Of a stretch of 28,514 nucleotides of DNA, positions 13,560 to 21,751 are shown piece by piece (the stretch's first letter is position 1; the number at the start of each line of letters is the position of its first letter). Below the pieces are notes generated by a model. The model was not told the origin of the DNA and did no database searches. It worked only from the letters and a program-made list of their open reading frames with translations. The DNA comes from JBGSLA01 sp041740935 (GTDB lineage: Bacteria; Desulfobacterota; Desulfobaccia; Desulfobaccales; 0-14-0-80-60-11): contig JBGSLA010000018.1 of the NCBI GenBank assembly GCA_041740935.1, positions 1 to 28,514 of the forward strand, in the 5' to 3' direction. The translations under genes were made by a program, and so were the position numbers.

Positions 13560-15608
13560 ATGGTGTTTTTTCGCAAATCCCCAGAAGAGACCCCTAAAGT
13601 AAGTTCTGATTTGCAGGACCTGCGCGCCCAGGTGGCCAAAACCCGCCTCCCGGAGCAGGCGGCCCAGGTGGTGGCCAAGGAACTGGAGCGCCTGGACAAG
13701 ACCGACCCCTCGGTGCCGGAGTACATCATCGGCATCAACTACGTGGAATATCTCCTGGGCCTGCCCTGGTACGGCTTCACCGAGGACAATCTCGATCTGC
13801 AGCGGGCCGAGCATATTCTGGGGGCCCAGCACTTCGGCTTGAAACACGTCAAGGAGCGGATCCTGGAATATCTGGCGGTGCGCACCCTGTGCCTGGTCAG
13901 GCCCTTTCAGGTGCTGGTGGTGGATGACGAAGAGATCGCCCGCACCAATCTGGAACACATTTTGAAAAAAGAGGGCTACCAGGTCAGGACCGCGGCCAAC
14001 GGGCTGGAGGCCCTGGCCCGGATTAAAGAGCACGAAGTCGATCTGATCCTCACCGATCTCAAGATGGAAAAAATGGACGGCATCCAGCTTCTGGAGGCCG
14101 CCAAAGTGGTCGCCCCCCATGCCGCCATCATGATGGTGACCGGCTACGCCACCGTGGATTCGGCGGTGGAGGCCTTACAAAAAGGCGCGGTGCACTATAT
14201 ATCCAAGCCCATTAAGATCGACGAACTTCGGGAGTCGGTGAAAAAAATTTCCGAAAAAAAGCGCCTGCTGCAAAATACCCGGGGGCCGGTCCTGTGCTTT
14301 GCCGGTCCGCCGGGCACCGGCAAGACCTCCCTCGGGCGCTCCATTGCCGAGGCCCTGGAGCGCAAATTCGTGCGCCTGTCCCTGGCGGGCTTAAGGGATG
14401 AAGCTGAACTGCGGGGGCACCGCCGGACCTACGTGGGGGCCCTGCCTGGAAGAATTATCAATGAAATCAAACGGCTGGGTGTAAAAAATCCGGTTTTCAT
14501 GCTGGATGAAATCGACAAGGTGGGCCAGGGCTTCAAAGGGGACCCGGCCTCGGTGCTCCTGGAAATCCTGGACCCGGAGCAGAACAGCGCCTTTTTCGAC
14601 CATTACCTGGACGTGCCCTTTGATCTTTCTGCGGTGATGTTCATCGCCACCGCCAATGTGGTGGAAAATCTCCCCCGGCCCCTGCTGGACCGCCTGGAAG
14701 TTATTGATTTCCCGGGATATTCAGAACAGGAAAAGCGGCGCATCGCCCACGATTATCTGATTCCCCGCCAACTCCAGCACCACGGCCTGTCCCATCTCCC
14801 CATTGAGGTGACCGAGGGGGCCATCAGCCAAATCATTCAGGGCTATACCCGGGAAGCGGGGCTGCGCAACCTGGAGCGGGAAATCGCCACGGTCTGCCGG
14901 AAACTGGCCCGCATCTGCCTCAAAGGCGGCGCCGGCCCCTGTCCGGTGCTCATCGATGAAGCCCTGGTGGAGCAGTTGCTGGGGCCGCGCAAGTTTATCC
15001 ACGAGGCGACCCAGGCCCAGAATCGCCTCGGGGTCACCACCGGCCTGGTGTGGACCGAATTCGGCGGCGAGATTATCTTTGTGGAAGCGGTGGCCATGCA
15101 GGGCAACAAGCAGTTGCTCCTCACCGGCTCCCTGGGGAGCGTGCTCCAGGAGTCGGCCCAGACCGCGTTAAGCTATATCCGCAGTCATTCCCAGGAGTTC
15201 AACATTGACCCCAATTTTTTTGCGGACAAAGACATTCATATCCACCTGCCCGCGGGCTCCATCCCCAAAGACGGGCCTTCGGCGGGGCTCACCATCGCCC
15301 TGGCCCTGATCTCGCTGCTCACCCGGCGGCCGGCCCGCCGGGATGTGGCCCTTTCCGGGGAGTTGACCCTAAGCGGCCGCATCCTGCCGGTGAGCGGCAT
15401 CCGGGAAAAGCTCCTGGCCGCCCAGCGGGCCGGGGTGCGGATGGTGATTCTGCCCCAGCGCAACGCCGTCGATCTTCATGACATTGAAGAGGAATTGAAG
15501 GAAGGCTTGGAAGTGCTCCTGGTCAGCGAAGTCGACCAGGCCTTGCTGGATGCGGTCCTGCTGCCCCGGGAGGCCGAGCCCTCAGGCGTCCATGCCAAAG
15601 CGCTTTAA
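13560..15608 (+). CDS. Lon-type ATP-dependent protease with an inserted receiver (REC) domain
   Basis: 682 residues. Residues 20-115 match the helical region just before the Lon ATPase (GLPWYGFTEDNLDLQRAEHIL, FGLKHVKERILEYLAVR). A full receiver domain follows at about 117-235: DD122-123, phospho-acceptor D166 in LILTDLKM, T194, K216 in ISKP. The Lon ATPase then resumes with Walker A GPPGTGKTS (249-257), Walker B VFMLDEID (312-319) and the usual GDPASVLLEILDPEQN. The S16 protease domain has Ser574 in KDGPSAG and Lys617 in GIREKLLA, 43 apart as in E. coli (S679, K722), so it should be active. The N-terminal LAN substrate-binding domain (roughly 200 residues in E. coli Lon) is absent. I infer that phosphorylation of D166 controls ATPase or substrate entry. 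ATG 13560 has AAAGG eight bases upstream. Its 3' end overlaps the convergent regulator by 27 bp. Confidence 0.93.
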   Translation: MVFFRKSPEETPKVSSDLQDLRAQVAKTRLPEQAAQVVAKELERLDKTDPSVPEYIIGINYVEYLLGLPWYGFTEDNLDLQRAEHILGAQHFGLKHVKERILEYLAVRTLCLVRPFQVLVVDDEEIARTNLEHILKKEGYQVRTAANGLEALARIKEHEVDLILTDLKMEKMDGIQLLEAAKVVAPHAAIMMVTGYATVDSAVEALQKGAVHYISKPIKIDELRESVKKISEKKRLLQNTRGPVLCFAGPPGTGKTSLGRSIAEALERKFVRLSLAGLRDEAELRGHRRTYVGALPGRIINEIKRLGVKNPVFMLDEIDKVGQGFKGDPASVLLEILDPEQNSAFFDHYLDVPFDLSAVMFIATANVVENLPRPLLDRLEVIDFPGYSEQEKRRIAHDYLIPRQLQHHGLSHLPIEVTEGAISQIIQGYTREAGLRNLEREIATVCRKLARICLKGGAGPCPVLIDEALVEQLLGPRKFIHEATQAQNRLGVTTGLVWTEFGGEIIFVEAVAMQGNKQLLLTGSLGSVLQESAQTALSYIRSHSQEFNIDPNFFADKDIHIHLPAGSIPKDGPSAGLTIALALISLLTRRPARRDVALSGELTLSGRILPVSGIREKLLAAQRAGVRMVILPQRNAVDLHDIEEELKEGLEVLLVSEVDQALLDAVLLPREAEPSGVHAKAL

Positions 15609-16937
15609 TTTGCGCCACAGGGACACCCGGTCGATCCCCAAAATCTCCGCGGCCTTGGTTTTGTTGCCCTGCACCTCGCCCAGGACCTGGGAGATATACT
15701 CTTTTTCATACTCTTCCAGGGTGAGCAGGTCGGTTTTGGCCCGGCGCTGCACGTCAAAGCGCTGCTCCCTGAGATCCGCCGGCAGGTGCGACACCTCCAC
15801 CGTGGAGCCCGAGGCCAGGGTGACCGCCCGCTCGATGATGTTCTCCAATTCCCGCACGTTCCCCGGAAAAGCGTACCTGGTCAGGATATCCATCACCTCC
15901 GGGCTGATACCTTCCACCTGTTTTCCCTGGGCCGTGGAGAATTTTTCCAAAAAGTGCTGGCTCAAAAGGGGGATGTCATCGGCCCGCTCCGCCAGGGAGG
16001 GCACCTCCAGGGTAATGACGTCAAGGCGGTAATAGAGGTCCTGGCGAAAGGCGCCCTGCTCCACCTCTTTTTTCAGGTCCTTATTGGTGGCCGCCAGGAT
16101 GCGGATATCCACCGGCACCTCCGTGGTCCCGCCGATGCGGAAAAAGGTTTTGTCCTGGAGCACCCGCAGGAGCTTCACCTGCATGGACAGGGACATCTCG
16201 GCGATCTCGTCCAGGAAAATGGTCCCCCCTGAGGCCACTTCCAGCAGACCCTTTTTCACCCCCCGGGCCCCGGTGAAGGCCTCCTTTTCATGGCCGAACA
16301 GTTCATGGGCCAACAGTTCCTCGGTAAAGGAGCCGCAGTTGATGGCCAGGAAGCGCTGCGGCGAGCGGGGGCTCAGGTGATGAATGGTCTTGGCCACCAA
16401 CTCCTTGCCGGTGCCGGTTTCCCCTAAAATGAGCACCGTGCAGTCCGTGGGCGCGATCTGCCGGATGATGGCTTTCAAGGCCTCCATTTTGGGGGTCTTG
16501 CCGATCAAGAGCGGCATCCCTTTCTGGCTCCGAATCTGCTGGCGCAGTTCGGTGACTTCCTGCTTCAGCCATCTTCTTTCCAGGGCCTGGCGCACCAGAA
16601 TTCTCACTTCATCGATTTTATAGGGCTTGGCCAGGTAGTGATAAGCCCCCCGCTGCATGGCCTCCACCGCGGAGGTCACCGTGGCGTAGCCGGTGATCAT
16701 GATGACCTCGGTGTCCGGGTAGAGCTCCCGGGTGCGCTCCAGGACCTGCATGCCGTCCACCACCTTCATGCGCAGGTCGGTGAGCACCAGGTCGAATTCG
16801 CTCTTTTCCAGCTCCTGCAAGGCCTTGAAGCCGCTGTCCACCGAGACGATGGTATACCCTTCCCGTTGCAGCACATGCTCCAGATTCTCCCGGGCGATGA
16901 ATTCGTCATCGACAATCAGGATCACCGCCGGCTTCAT
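15582..16937 (-). CDS. Sigma-54-dependent NtrC-family response regulator
   Basis: 451 residues: receiver 1-120 (D10-D11, phospho-acceptor D54 in VLTDLRM, K104 in LAKP), AAA+ activator domain about 145-375 (Walker A GETGTGKE 172-179, Walker B GGTIFLDEI 237-245, arginine-rich sensor FPGNVRELEN 357-366) and a Fis-type helix-turn-helix at about 425-445 (KAAEILGIDRVSLWRKLKRF). The sigma-54 contact loop reads EAFTGA (219-224), with Glu in place of the first Gly of GAFTGA. It should oligomerise after phosphorylation and open sigma-54 promoters. It is translationally coupled to the kinase gene (4-bp ATGA overlap at 16934-16937). The palindromes at 13349 and 13437 are its likely binding sites. Confidence 0.95.
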   Translation of the reverse strand: MKPAVILIVDDEFIARENLEHVLQREGYTIVSVDSGFKALQELEKSEFDLVLTDLRMKVVDGMQVLERTRELYPDTEVIMITGYATVTSAVEAMQRGAYHYLAKPYKIDEVRILVRQALERRWLKQEVTELRQQIRSQKGMPLLIGKTPKMEALKAIIRQIAPTDCTVLILGETGTGKELVAKTIHHLSPRSPQRFLAINCGSFTEELLAHELFGHEKEAFTGARGVKKGLLEVASGGTIFLDEIAEMSLSMQVKLLRVLQDKTFFRIGGTTEVPVDIRILAATNKDLKKEVEQGAFRQDLYYRLDVITLEVPSLAERADDIPLLSQHFLEKFSTAQGKQVEGISPEVMDILTRYAFPGNVRELENIIERAVTLASGSTVEVSHLPADLREQRFDVQRRAKTDLLTLEEYEKEYISQVLGEVQGNKTKAAEILGIDRVSLWRKLKRFGMDA

Positions 16938-18394
16938 AGCAGGGGCTCCTCATCGGGAGGTATCGGTTTACAGGGCAGGCGGATGATAAACCGGGTGCCT
17001 TCGCCTTCCTTGCTCTCCACGGTGATAGTGCCTTGATGTTTTTCAATAATGCCATACACGATGGACAGACCCAGGCCGGTCCCGGCCCCCACTTCTTTGG
17101 TGGTGAAAAAGGGGTCGAAAATTCGCCCCAGATCTGTTTTGGATATGCCTTTGCCGGTATCCGTGACCATGATCACCACCCGTCGGATCTCTTTGTCCAG
17201 CCTGGCCTGAACCTTGATTTGGCCCGGGAGGGTTTCGATGGACTGGATGCTGTTCATGAACAGATTCAAAAAGGCCTCCTGCATCCGTTGGGCGTCGAGA
17301 TGCAGCATGAGGTCCTCGGGAACGTCTTCCTCAATATCTATCCCTGCCGGCACCTGGCTGGAGATGAGCCGGATGGAGCGATCCACCACGGTTTTGAGCA
17401 GGGTGGGCTTCAGGGTGAACTCCCGTGACCGGGAAAATTCCAGCAGACCCTTGACGATGTCCCGGGCCCGGTCCACCTCCTGCTCAATATTGGTGAGCAT
17501 CTTTTTGAAAAAGGTGAGATCCTCGGTGTCCAGTTCCTCCATGAGGATCTGGCAGGAGGTGGAAATGTTGTTGAGGGGATTGTTCAACTGATGGGCCACC
17601 CCGGAGGTCAACACCCCGAGGGAGGACAACTTTTTGGCCTGGACCAGTTGGTCCTGGCGTTTTTCCAGTTCCGCCACCATGCGGTTGAAGGCCTCCACCA
17701 CCCGCTGGGTCTCGTCCCGGGTGTCCAGCACTTCCAGGGGCTTAAAATTTCCCATGGCGATGCGCAGGGTGGTCTTCTCGATGACTCTCAAGGGCTGAAG
17801 AATCTTGCGGCTGACCACGACAACCAAAAACCCCCCCAAAAGCAGAAAAATAAATATGGCGGTCACCAGTTGACCCTTGAGGGTCATGATGATTTCCAGA
17901 ATTCTTTGGCGTTCGATTTTGACCAACTGGTGTGAGAGTTCCACGAGCTGTTTCCCCCGCTCCCGCAATTGTTCTTCCAATTCCCGGCGCGAGGACGGAC
18001 TCAAGGCCGTGCCGTTCGATGTTATCTTTTTCAATAGCTTATGATAATCGGAAAAATGTTGACGGATGAGACTGACTTGTGGAGCGCCTTTAAAGCCCTT
18101 TACTTCGGGTTCGAGATTATCGAGCACCTCCAGGCCAAGTTGAATATAACGTTGATTTTCGGTTAAATCTTCCGCAGACCCATATAACAGAAAGTTTTTT
18201 TCATATCTTCTGATTTCCAACATAATATTACTGAGATCATCGGCAACTTCTACTAGATGTTGTTTCACTTCAATGACCCGCAAATAATAATAAGAGACAA
18301 CTCCAATGAATCCAATAGCCAATATGCCTGCGGTAAGGCCCATGATTACTTTCTGACGGATGTTAAAATGCCAGGGAATTATTGATCTTACCAT
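16934..18394 (-). CDS. Membrane sensor histidine kinase
   Basis: 486 residues. Membrane span 1 is about 17-38, the periplasmic part about 39-173, span 2 about 174-196 and HAMP about 195-246. The HisKA domain carries His268 in GVAHQLNNPLNN. The ATPase domain has the N box near NLFMNSIQSI, G1 DTGKGI (412-417) and G2 GTGLGLSI (438-445). The periplasmic part is all-helical with RRYEKNFLLYGSAEDL, the kind of segment seen in 4HB/HBM small-ligand sensors; its ligand is unknown. The start ATG 18394 has GGAG eight bases before it. Its reading frame overlaps the NtrC-type regulator by ATGA, so the two form a pair. The near-identical surface of the Lon receiver suggests that protein as a second target. 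Confidence 0.93.
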   Translation of the reverse strand: MVRSIIPWHFNIRQKVIMGLTAGILAIGFIGVVSYYYLRVIEVKQHLVEVADDLSNIMLEIRRYEKNFLLYGSAEDLTENQRYIQLGLEVLDNLEPEVKGFKGAPQVSLIRQHFSDYHKLLKKITSNGTALSPSSRRELEEQLRERGKQLVELSHQLVKIERQRILEIIMTLKGQLVTAIFIFLLLGGFLVVVVSRKILQPLRVIEKTTLRIAMGNFKPLEVLDTRDETQRVVEAFNRMVAELEKRQDQLVQAKKLSSLGVLTSGVAHQLNNPLNNISTSCQILMEELDTEDLTFFKKMLTNIEQEVDRARDIVKGLLEFSRSREFTLKPTLLKTVVDRSIRLISSQVPAGIDIEEDVPEDLMLHLDAQRMQEAFLNLFMNSIQSIETLPGQIKVQARLDKEIRRVVIMVTDTGKGISKTDLGRIFDPFFTTKEVGAGTGLGLSIVYGIIEKHQGTITVESKEGEGTRFIIRLPCKPIPPDEEPLL

Positions 18395-18612
18395 GCATGA
18401 GACTCCATTCCTGACGGCGTCGCCAACCTTTTAACATCAGAATGGGCAGCCCGTTTCCTGTTCCACCCAAGGCCTAACGTAGCGCGCTGTTTAGGATTAA
18501 TCGATTTAACCACATTTTCCACTATAAATCAAAGGGTTAAAATACCTTTATGATCCTAATTCGTAAGACGTATCCTCTTACCGTCACCGAAAACTGAAAA
18601 CCGCCGACCGCC

Positions 18613-19485
18613 TTACTCGGTGCCGATGAAAAACGGCCGAAAGTCGGATTCCGGCCGGCGCCGGGCCTCCTCCAGATAGGCCAGCATCCTGTCCCGGTCC
18701 CGGGGCAGGTCGCCCGCCACATTCACATAATTCGTATAATGGTCGCTCTCCACCCGGACCGGCGCGGTGATGCCCGCGATGAGGGCCGCGGTTTCGGCCA
18801 GGGCCTGGTGGGGGCTCTGCATGGCGAAGCGCCCGGCCAAGACCTCGGCCAACAGAGGCGTGTTGACCTTGGGGACAAAGGTGCGCAGGCGCAGCACGTC
18901 TGGGGGCGCCTCGTTCACCAGGGCTGCGGTGTGCCGGGCTTGGGCGCCGCTTCCTTCCCGGCCGCCGATGCCGATCATGACATAGGCGTTGAGCTCAATG
19001 CCCGCTTCCCGGAGCAGCCTGGCCGCCTGGGCGTGCACCGCCCGGGTGGCGCCTTTGTTGATATGGGCCAGTATGCCATCATCGCCGCTTTCCCAGCCCA
19101 CGTGAACGCGCCCCAGCCCCGCCTCGCTCAAAAGGCGCAGCCCCTCCCGCCCCTTTTTCAGGATAAACTGGGATGACCCGTACACCGTGATGCGCTCAAG
19201 ACTCGGAAAGACAGACCGGGCGTGGCGGCAGATCTCGGCCAGGCCGGAGGTTTGCATGGCGATGGTGTTGCCCGCCGGCAAAAACAGGGTGCGCCCCCCG
19301 TCCCCGTAGCGGCGGGCCGCGTCCTCCAGATCTTCTTGGATGTCCTTAACCGGCCGCACCTTAAAGCGCGTGTTTTTATACACCAGACAAAAGGTGCAGC
19401 GGTTGTGGGGACAGCCCACCGTGGCCTGGACCAGGAGGCTGCCGGCCTCGCTGGGCGGCCGATAAATGGGACCTTCATAGCGCAT
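18613..19485 (-). CDS. Radical SAM protein
   Basis: About 290 residues. The iron-sulfur motif near the N-terminus is C-P-H-N-R-C-T-F-C, spaced C-x4-C-x2-C, in the context VGCPHNRCTFCLVYK. This spacing is a known variant among YEGPIYRPPSEA-type radical SAM proteins, which otherwise keep the Elp3/MiaB-like barrel (VHVGWESGDDGILAHINKGA, LNAYVMIGIGG). The enzyme should cleave S-adenosylmethionine reductively; its substrate is unknown. A TTG at 19512 would add nine residues; I prefer ATG 19485, since relatives begin just before YEGPIYRPP. Neither start has a convincing Shine-Dalgarno. No partner genes adjoin it. Confidence 0.85.
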   Translation of the reverse strand: MRYEGPIYRPPSEAGSLLVQATVGCPHNRCTFCLVYKNTRFKVRPVKDIQEDLEDAARRYGDGGRTLFLPAGNTIAMQTSGLAEICRHARSVFPSLERITVYGSSQFILKKGREGLRLLSEAGLGRVHVGWESGDDGILAHINKGATRAVHAQAARLLREAGIELNAYVMIGIGGREGSGAQARHTAALVNEAPPDVLRLRTFVPKVNTPLLAEVLAGRFAMQSPHQALAETAALIAGITAPVRVESDHYTNYVNVAGDLPRDRDRMLAYLEEARRRPESDFRPFFIGTE

Positions 19486-19558
19486 GGGGCAAGCATTGAT
19501 ATTGGGGCTCAAGTTTATTTATAATGAGCCCAAATGATGAATAAATAAAGAGGTGCCC

Positions 19559-20011
19559 GTGGATAGCCCATTATCCTCTGCCTGGCTTTGCCGACAGATT
19601 GTCGCCGAAGCCCCGGACGCCGTCATTTTTGCCGACCCGGAAGGGATCATCCGTCTCTGGAACCGGGGCGCGGAAGAAGTTTTCGGCCACTCCGCCGAGG
19701 AGGCTGTCGGTCAGCCCCTGGATCTGATCATTCCGGAAGCCCTCCGGGAACGCCATAACCAGGGCTACCGGCGGGTGATGGCCACGGGCCAAACCCATTA
19801 TGGCCGTGAGCTGCTGGCCGTGCCCGGTCTGCGTCGGGATGGCAGCCGGGTTTCTCTGGAATTCAGCATCGCCCTCCTCAAGGGCGACGCCGGCCGGGTG
19901 GCGGGAGTCGCCGCCATCCTGCGGGATGTCAGCGCTCGCCGGCAACAGGAGCAGGAGCTGAAAAAACGCCTGGCCCACCTGGAGGCCGAACTGGCCAAAC
20001 CTACCTCTTGA
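19559..20011 (+). CDS. Stand-alone PAS-domain protein
   Basis: About 150 residues, almost wholly a PAS fold: IVAEAPDAVIFADPEGIIRL, WNRGAEEVFGHSAEEAVGQPL, LRRDGSRVSLEFSIALL, GVAAILRDVSARRQQEQELKKRL. The last part becomes a coiled coil that normally feeds a kinase or GGDEF domain, but the protein ends there. It may be a regulator that senses a small ligand or redox state and acts by dimerisation. AAGAGG lies five bases before the GTG at 19559; an earlier in-frame GTG at 19553 overlaps that ribosome site. It is convergent with the cupin gene 15 bp away. Confidence 0.82.
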   Translation: MDSPLSSAWLCRQIVAEAPDAVIFADPEGIIRLWNRGAEEVFGHSAEEAVGQPLDLIIPEALRERHNQGYRRVMATGQTHYGRELLAVPGLRRDGSRVSLEFSIALLKGDAGRVAGVAAILRDVSARRQQEQELKKRLAHLEAELAKPTS

Positions 20012-20026
20012 AAGCCTGCCTGGGCC

Positions 20027-20341
20027 TCAAATGGGCGGGGCGATGGTGACCAGAAGCCTCAGGTCGGTTTTGGCCCGGAGGCCGTGGGGCTCGGCAATAT
20101 CGCACACCAGCACGTCCCCTTTGGTGGCGGGCACAGGTTTTTCGCCCCCCAGAAATTCCCCCTCGCCCTCCAGGATCACCAGGCTCACCTGGCCCTCGAT
20201 ATCATGATTGTGCACCGGCATTTCCTGTCCGGCCCTGAAGTTGAAGTTGAGGATTTTCATATACGGGGAATCGTGGACCAGGAGCCGTTTGAGGCTCCGG
20301 TCGCTGAAGTCGCCGGCCTCATACAGGTTGATTTTGGGCAT
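20027..20341 (-). CDS. Small cupin-domain protein
   Basis: 104 residues forming one cupin barrel: GQEMPVHNHDIEGQVSLVIL, with an H-x-H pair for metal, then EGEGEFLGGEKPVPATKGDV and IAEPHGLRA with the later metal-site His. Single-domain cupins of this sort often act as sensors or as isomerase/dioxygenase-like enzymes; the substrate is unknown. ATG 20339-20341 is preceded by GAAGGAGG eight bases upstream. It lies 33 bp downstream of the nucleotide-sugar dehydrogenase on the same strand, so the two are probably co-transcribed. Confidence 0.85.
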   Translation of the reverse strand: MPKINLYEAGDFSDRSLKRLLVHDSPYMKILNFNFRAGQEMPVHNHDIEGQVSLVILEGEGEFLGGEKPVPATKGDVLVCDIAEPHGLRAKTDLRLLVTIAPPI

Positions 20342-20374
20342 GGTTTTTTCCTCCTTCGGGGTTTCCGCCGCTGA

Positions 20375-21691
20375 TCAGGCCTGGTAAATGGGGGCCCCCG
20401 GCAAGCCGGCAAAGGCGTTCCTGGTGTCCACGATGAGCCGGGCCAGAGAGGCGATCCAGGCGTAGTCATAGGCCCGGTGATCGGTTACCAGAAGCACGCA
20501 GTCCGCGCCGGACAGGGTCTCCGGGGTGAGCTCCACGGACGTCAGGTCCAGGTCCGGGAATTTCCGCCCGCCCCGGAGATGGGGAATGTGGGGATCGTTA
20601 TAGGCTACCGCGGCGCCTTTGCTTTGCAGCAGGGTGATTATCTTGAGTCCCGGGGATTCCCGGGGGTCGTCCACATCTTTTTTGTAGGCCGCGCCCAAAA
20701 CCAGAATTTTGGCGCTCTTGAGGGCCTTCCCCTGGTCGTTTAAGGCCTCTGCCACCCTTTGCACCACAAAGTAGGGCATGGCCGCGTTGACTTCGCCGGC
20801 CAATTCGATGAAGCGGGTGGACAGGTCGAATTGCCGGGCCTTCCAGGTCAGATAAAAGGGGTCGATGGGAATGCAGTGGCCCCCCAGCCCCGGACCCGGA
20901 TAAAAGGCCTGAAACCCGAAGGGCTTGGTCCGGGAGGCCTCGATGATTTCAAAAATGTCCAGCCCCATGCGCAGACACAGCACCTTGAGTTCGTTGATCA
21001 GGGCAATATTCACCGCCCGGTAGATGTTCTCCAGGAGCTTGGTCATTTCCGCGGCCTGGGTGGAGGATACCGGCAGCACCCGGTCCACGATTTGGCTGTA
21101 GAGGGCCGCGCCGTGTTCCAGACAGGCGGGAGTGACGCCCCCCACCACCTTGGGGATGTTTTGTACATGAAAGGTGGGGTTGCCCGGGTCTTCCCGCTCC
21201 GGCGAGAAAACCAGGAAGAAATCTTTCCCGACCATAAATTTCTGGCCCAAAATGGGCAGCAGCACCTCCGCGGTGGTGCCGGGGTAGGTGGTGGACTCTA
21301 GCGACACCAGCTGCCCGGGGCGCAGGGCCCGGGCGATGTCCCGGCTGGTGTTCTCCACATAGCGCAGGTCCGGCTCCCGGGAGGGAGTCAGGGGGGTGGG
21401 TACGCAGATGAGCAGGGCGTCCGGCTCCCCCAGGCGGGCCATGTCACAGGTGGCGGCAAAGCGCCGGCGCTCCCCGGCAGATTCCGTCATCTCCGCCACC
21501 AGGCTGGAGGGAATGTGCTTGATGTAGGATTCCCCGCGGTTGAGGCGCTCCACCTTGTTCCGGTCGGTATCGAACCCCAACACCGCAAACCCCACTTCCC
21601 AGAAGCGCCGCACCAACGGCAGGCCCACATACCCCAGGCCGATGACCCCGATAACGGCTTCCTTTTGCTCAATTTTTTGGCGTAAGGTCAT
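20375..21691 (-). CDS. Nucleotide-sugar dehydrogenase, WbpA type (UDP-HexNAc 6-dehydrogenase)
   Basis: 438 residues from ATG 21691. It oxidises the C6 hydroxyl of a UDP-sugar to a carboxylate with NAD+, for polysaccharide or O-antigen building. Marks: Rossmann motif GLGYVGLP (18-25), ICVPTPLTPSREPDL, ESTTYPGTT, and the catalytic Cys273 in GGHCIPIDPFY. The 'PTPL...EPDL.Y' and 'ESTTYPGTT' motifs are typical of the UDP-GlcNAc dehydrogenase (WbpA) branch, so UDP-N-acetylglucosamine is the better guess over UDP-glucose; I am not sure. A longer frame (to 21763) is only repeat sequence. Shine-Dalgarno is weak (GGAATCGTGAG). A cupin gene follows. Confidence 0.9.
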   Translation of the reverse strand: MTLRQKIEQKEAVIGVIGLGYVGLPLVRRFWEVGFAVLGFDTDRNKVERLNRGESYIKHIPSSLVAEMTESAGERRRFAATCDMARLGEPDALLICVPTPLTPSREPDLRYVENTSRDIARALRPGQLVSLESTTYPGTTAEVLLPILGQKFMVGKDFFLVFSPEREDPGNPTFHVQNIPKVVGGVTPACLEHGAALYSQIVDRVLPVSSTQAAEMTKLLENIYRAVNIALINELKVLCLRMGLDIFEIIEASRTKPFGFQAFYPGPGLGGHCIPIDPFYLTWKARQFDLSTRFIELAGEVNAAMPYFVVQRVAEALNDQGKALKSAKILVLGAAYKKDVDDPRESPGLKIITLLQSKGAAVAYNDPHIPHLRGGRKFPDLDLTSVELTPETLSGADCVLLVTDHRAYDYAWIASLARLIVDTRNAFAGLPGAPIYQA

Positions 21692-21751
21692 GTTTTTCTC
21701 ACGATTCCTTGAAGAATCTTTGGGGAAAGGGGCCAAGGCTTGAGGCCCTTG

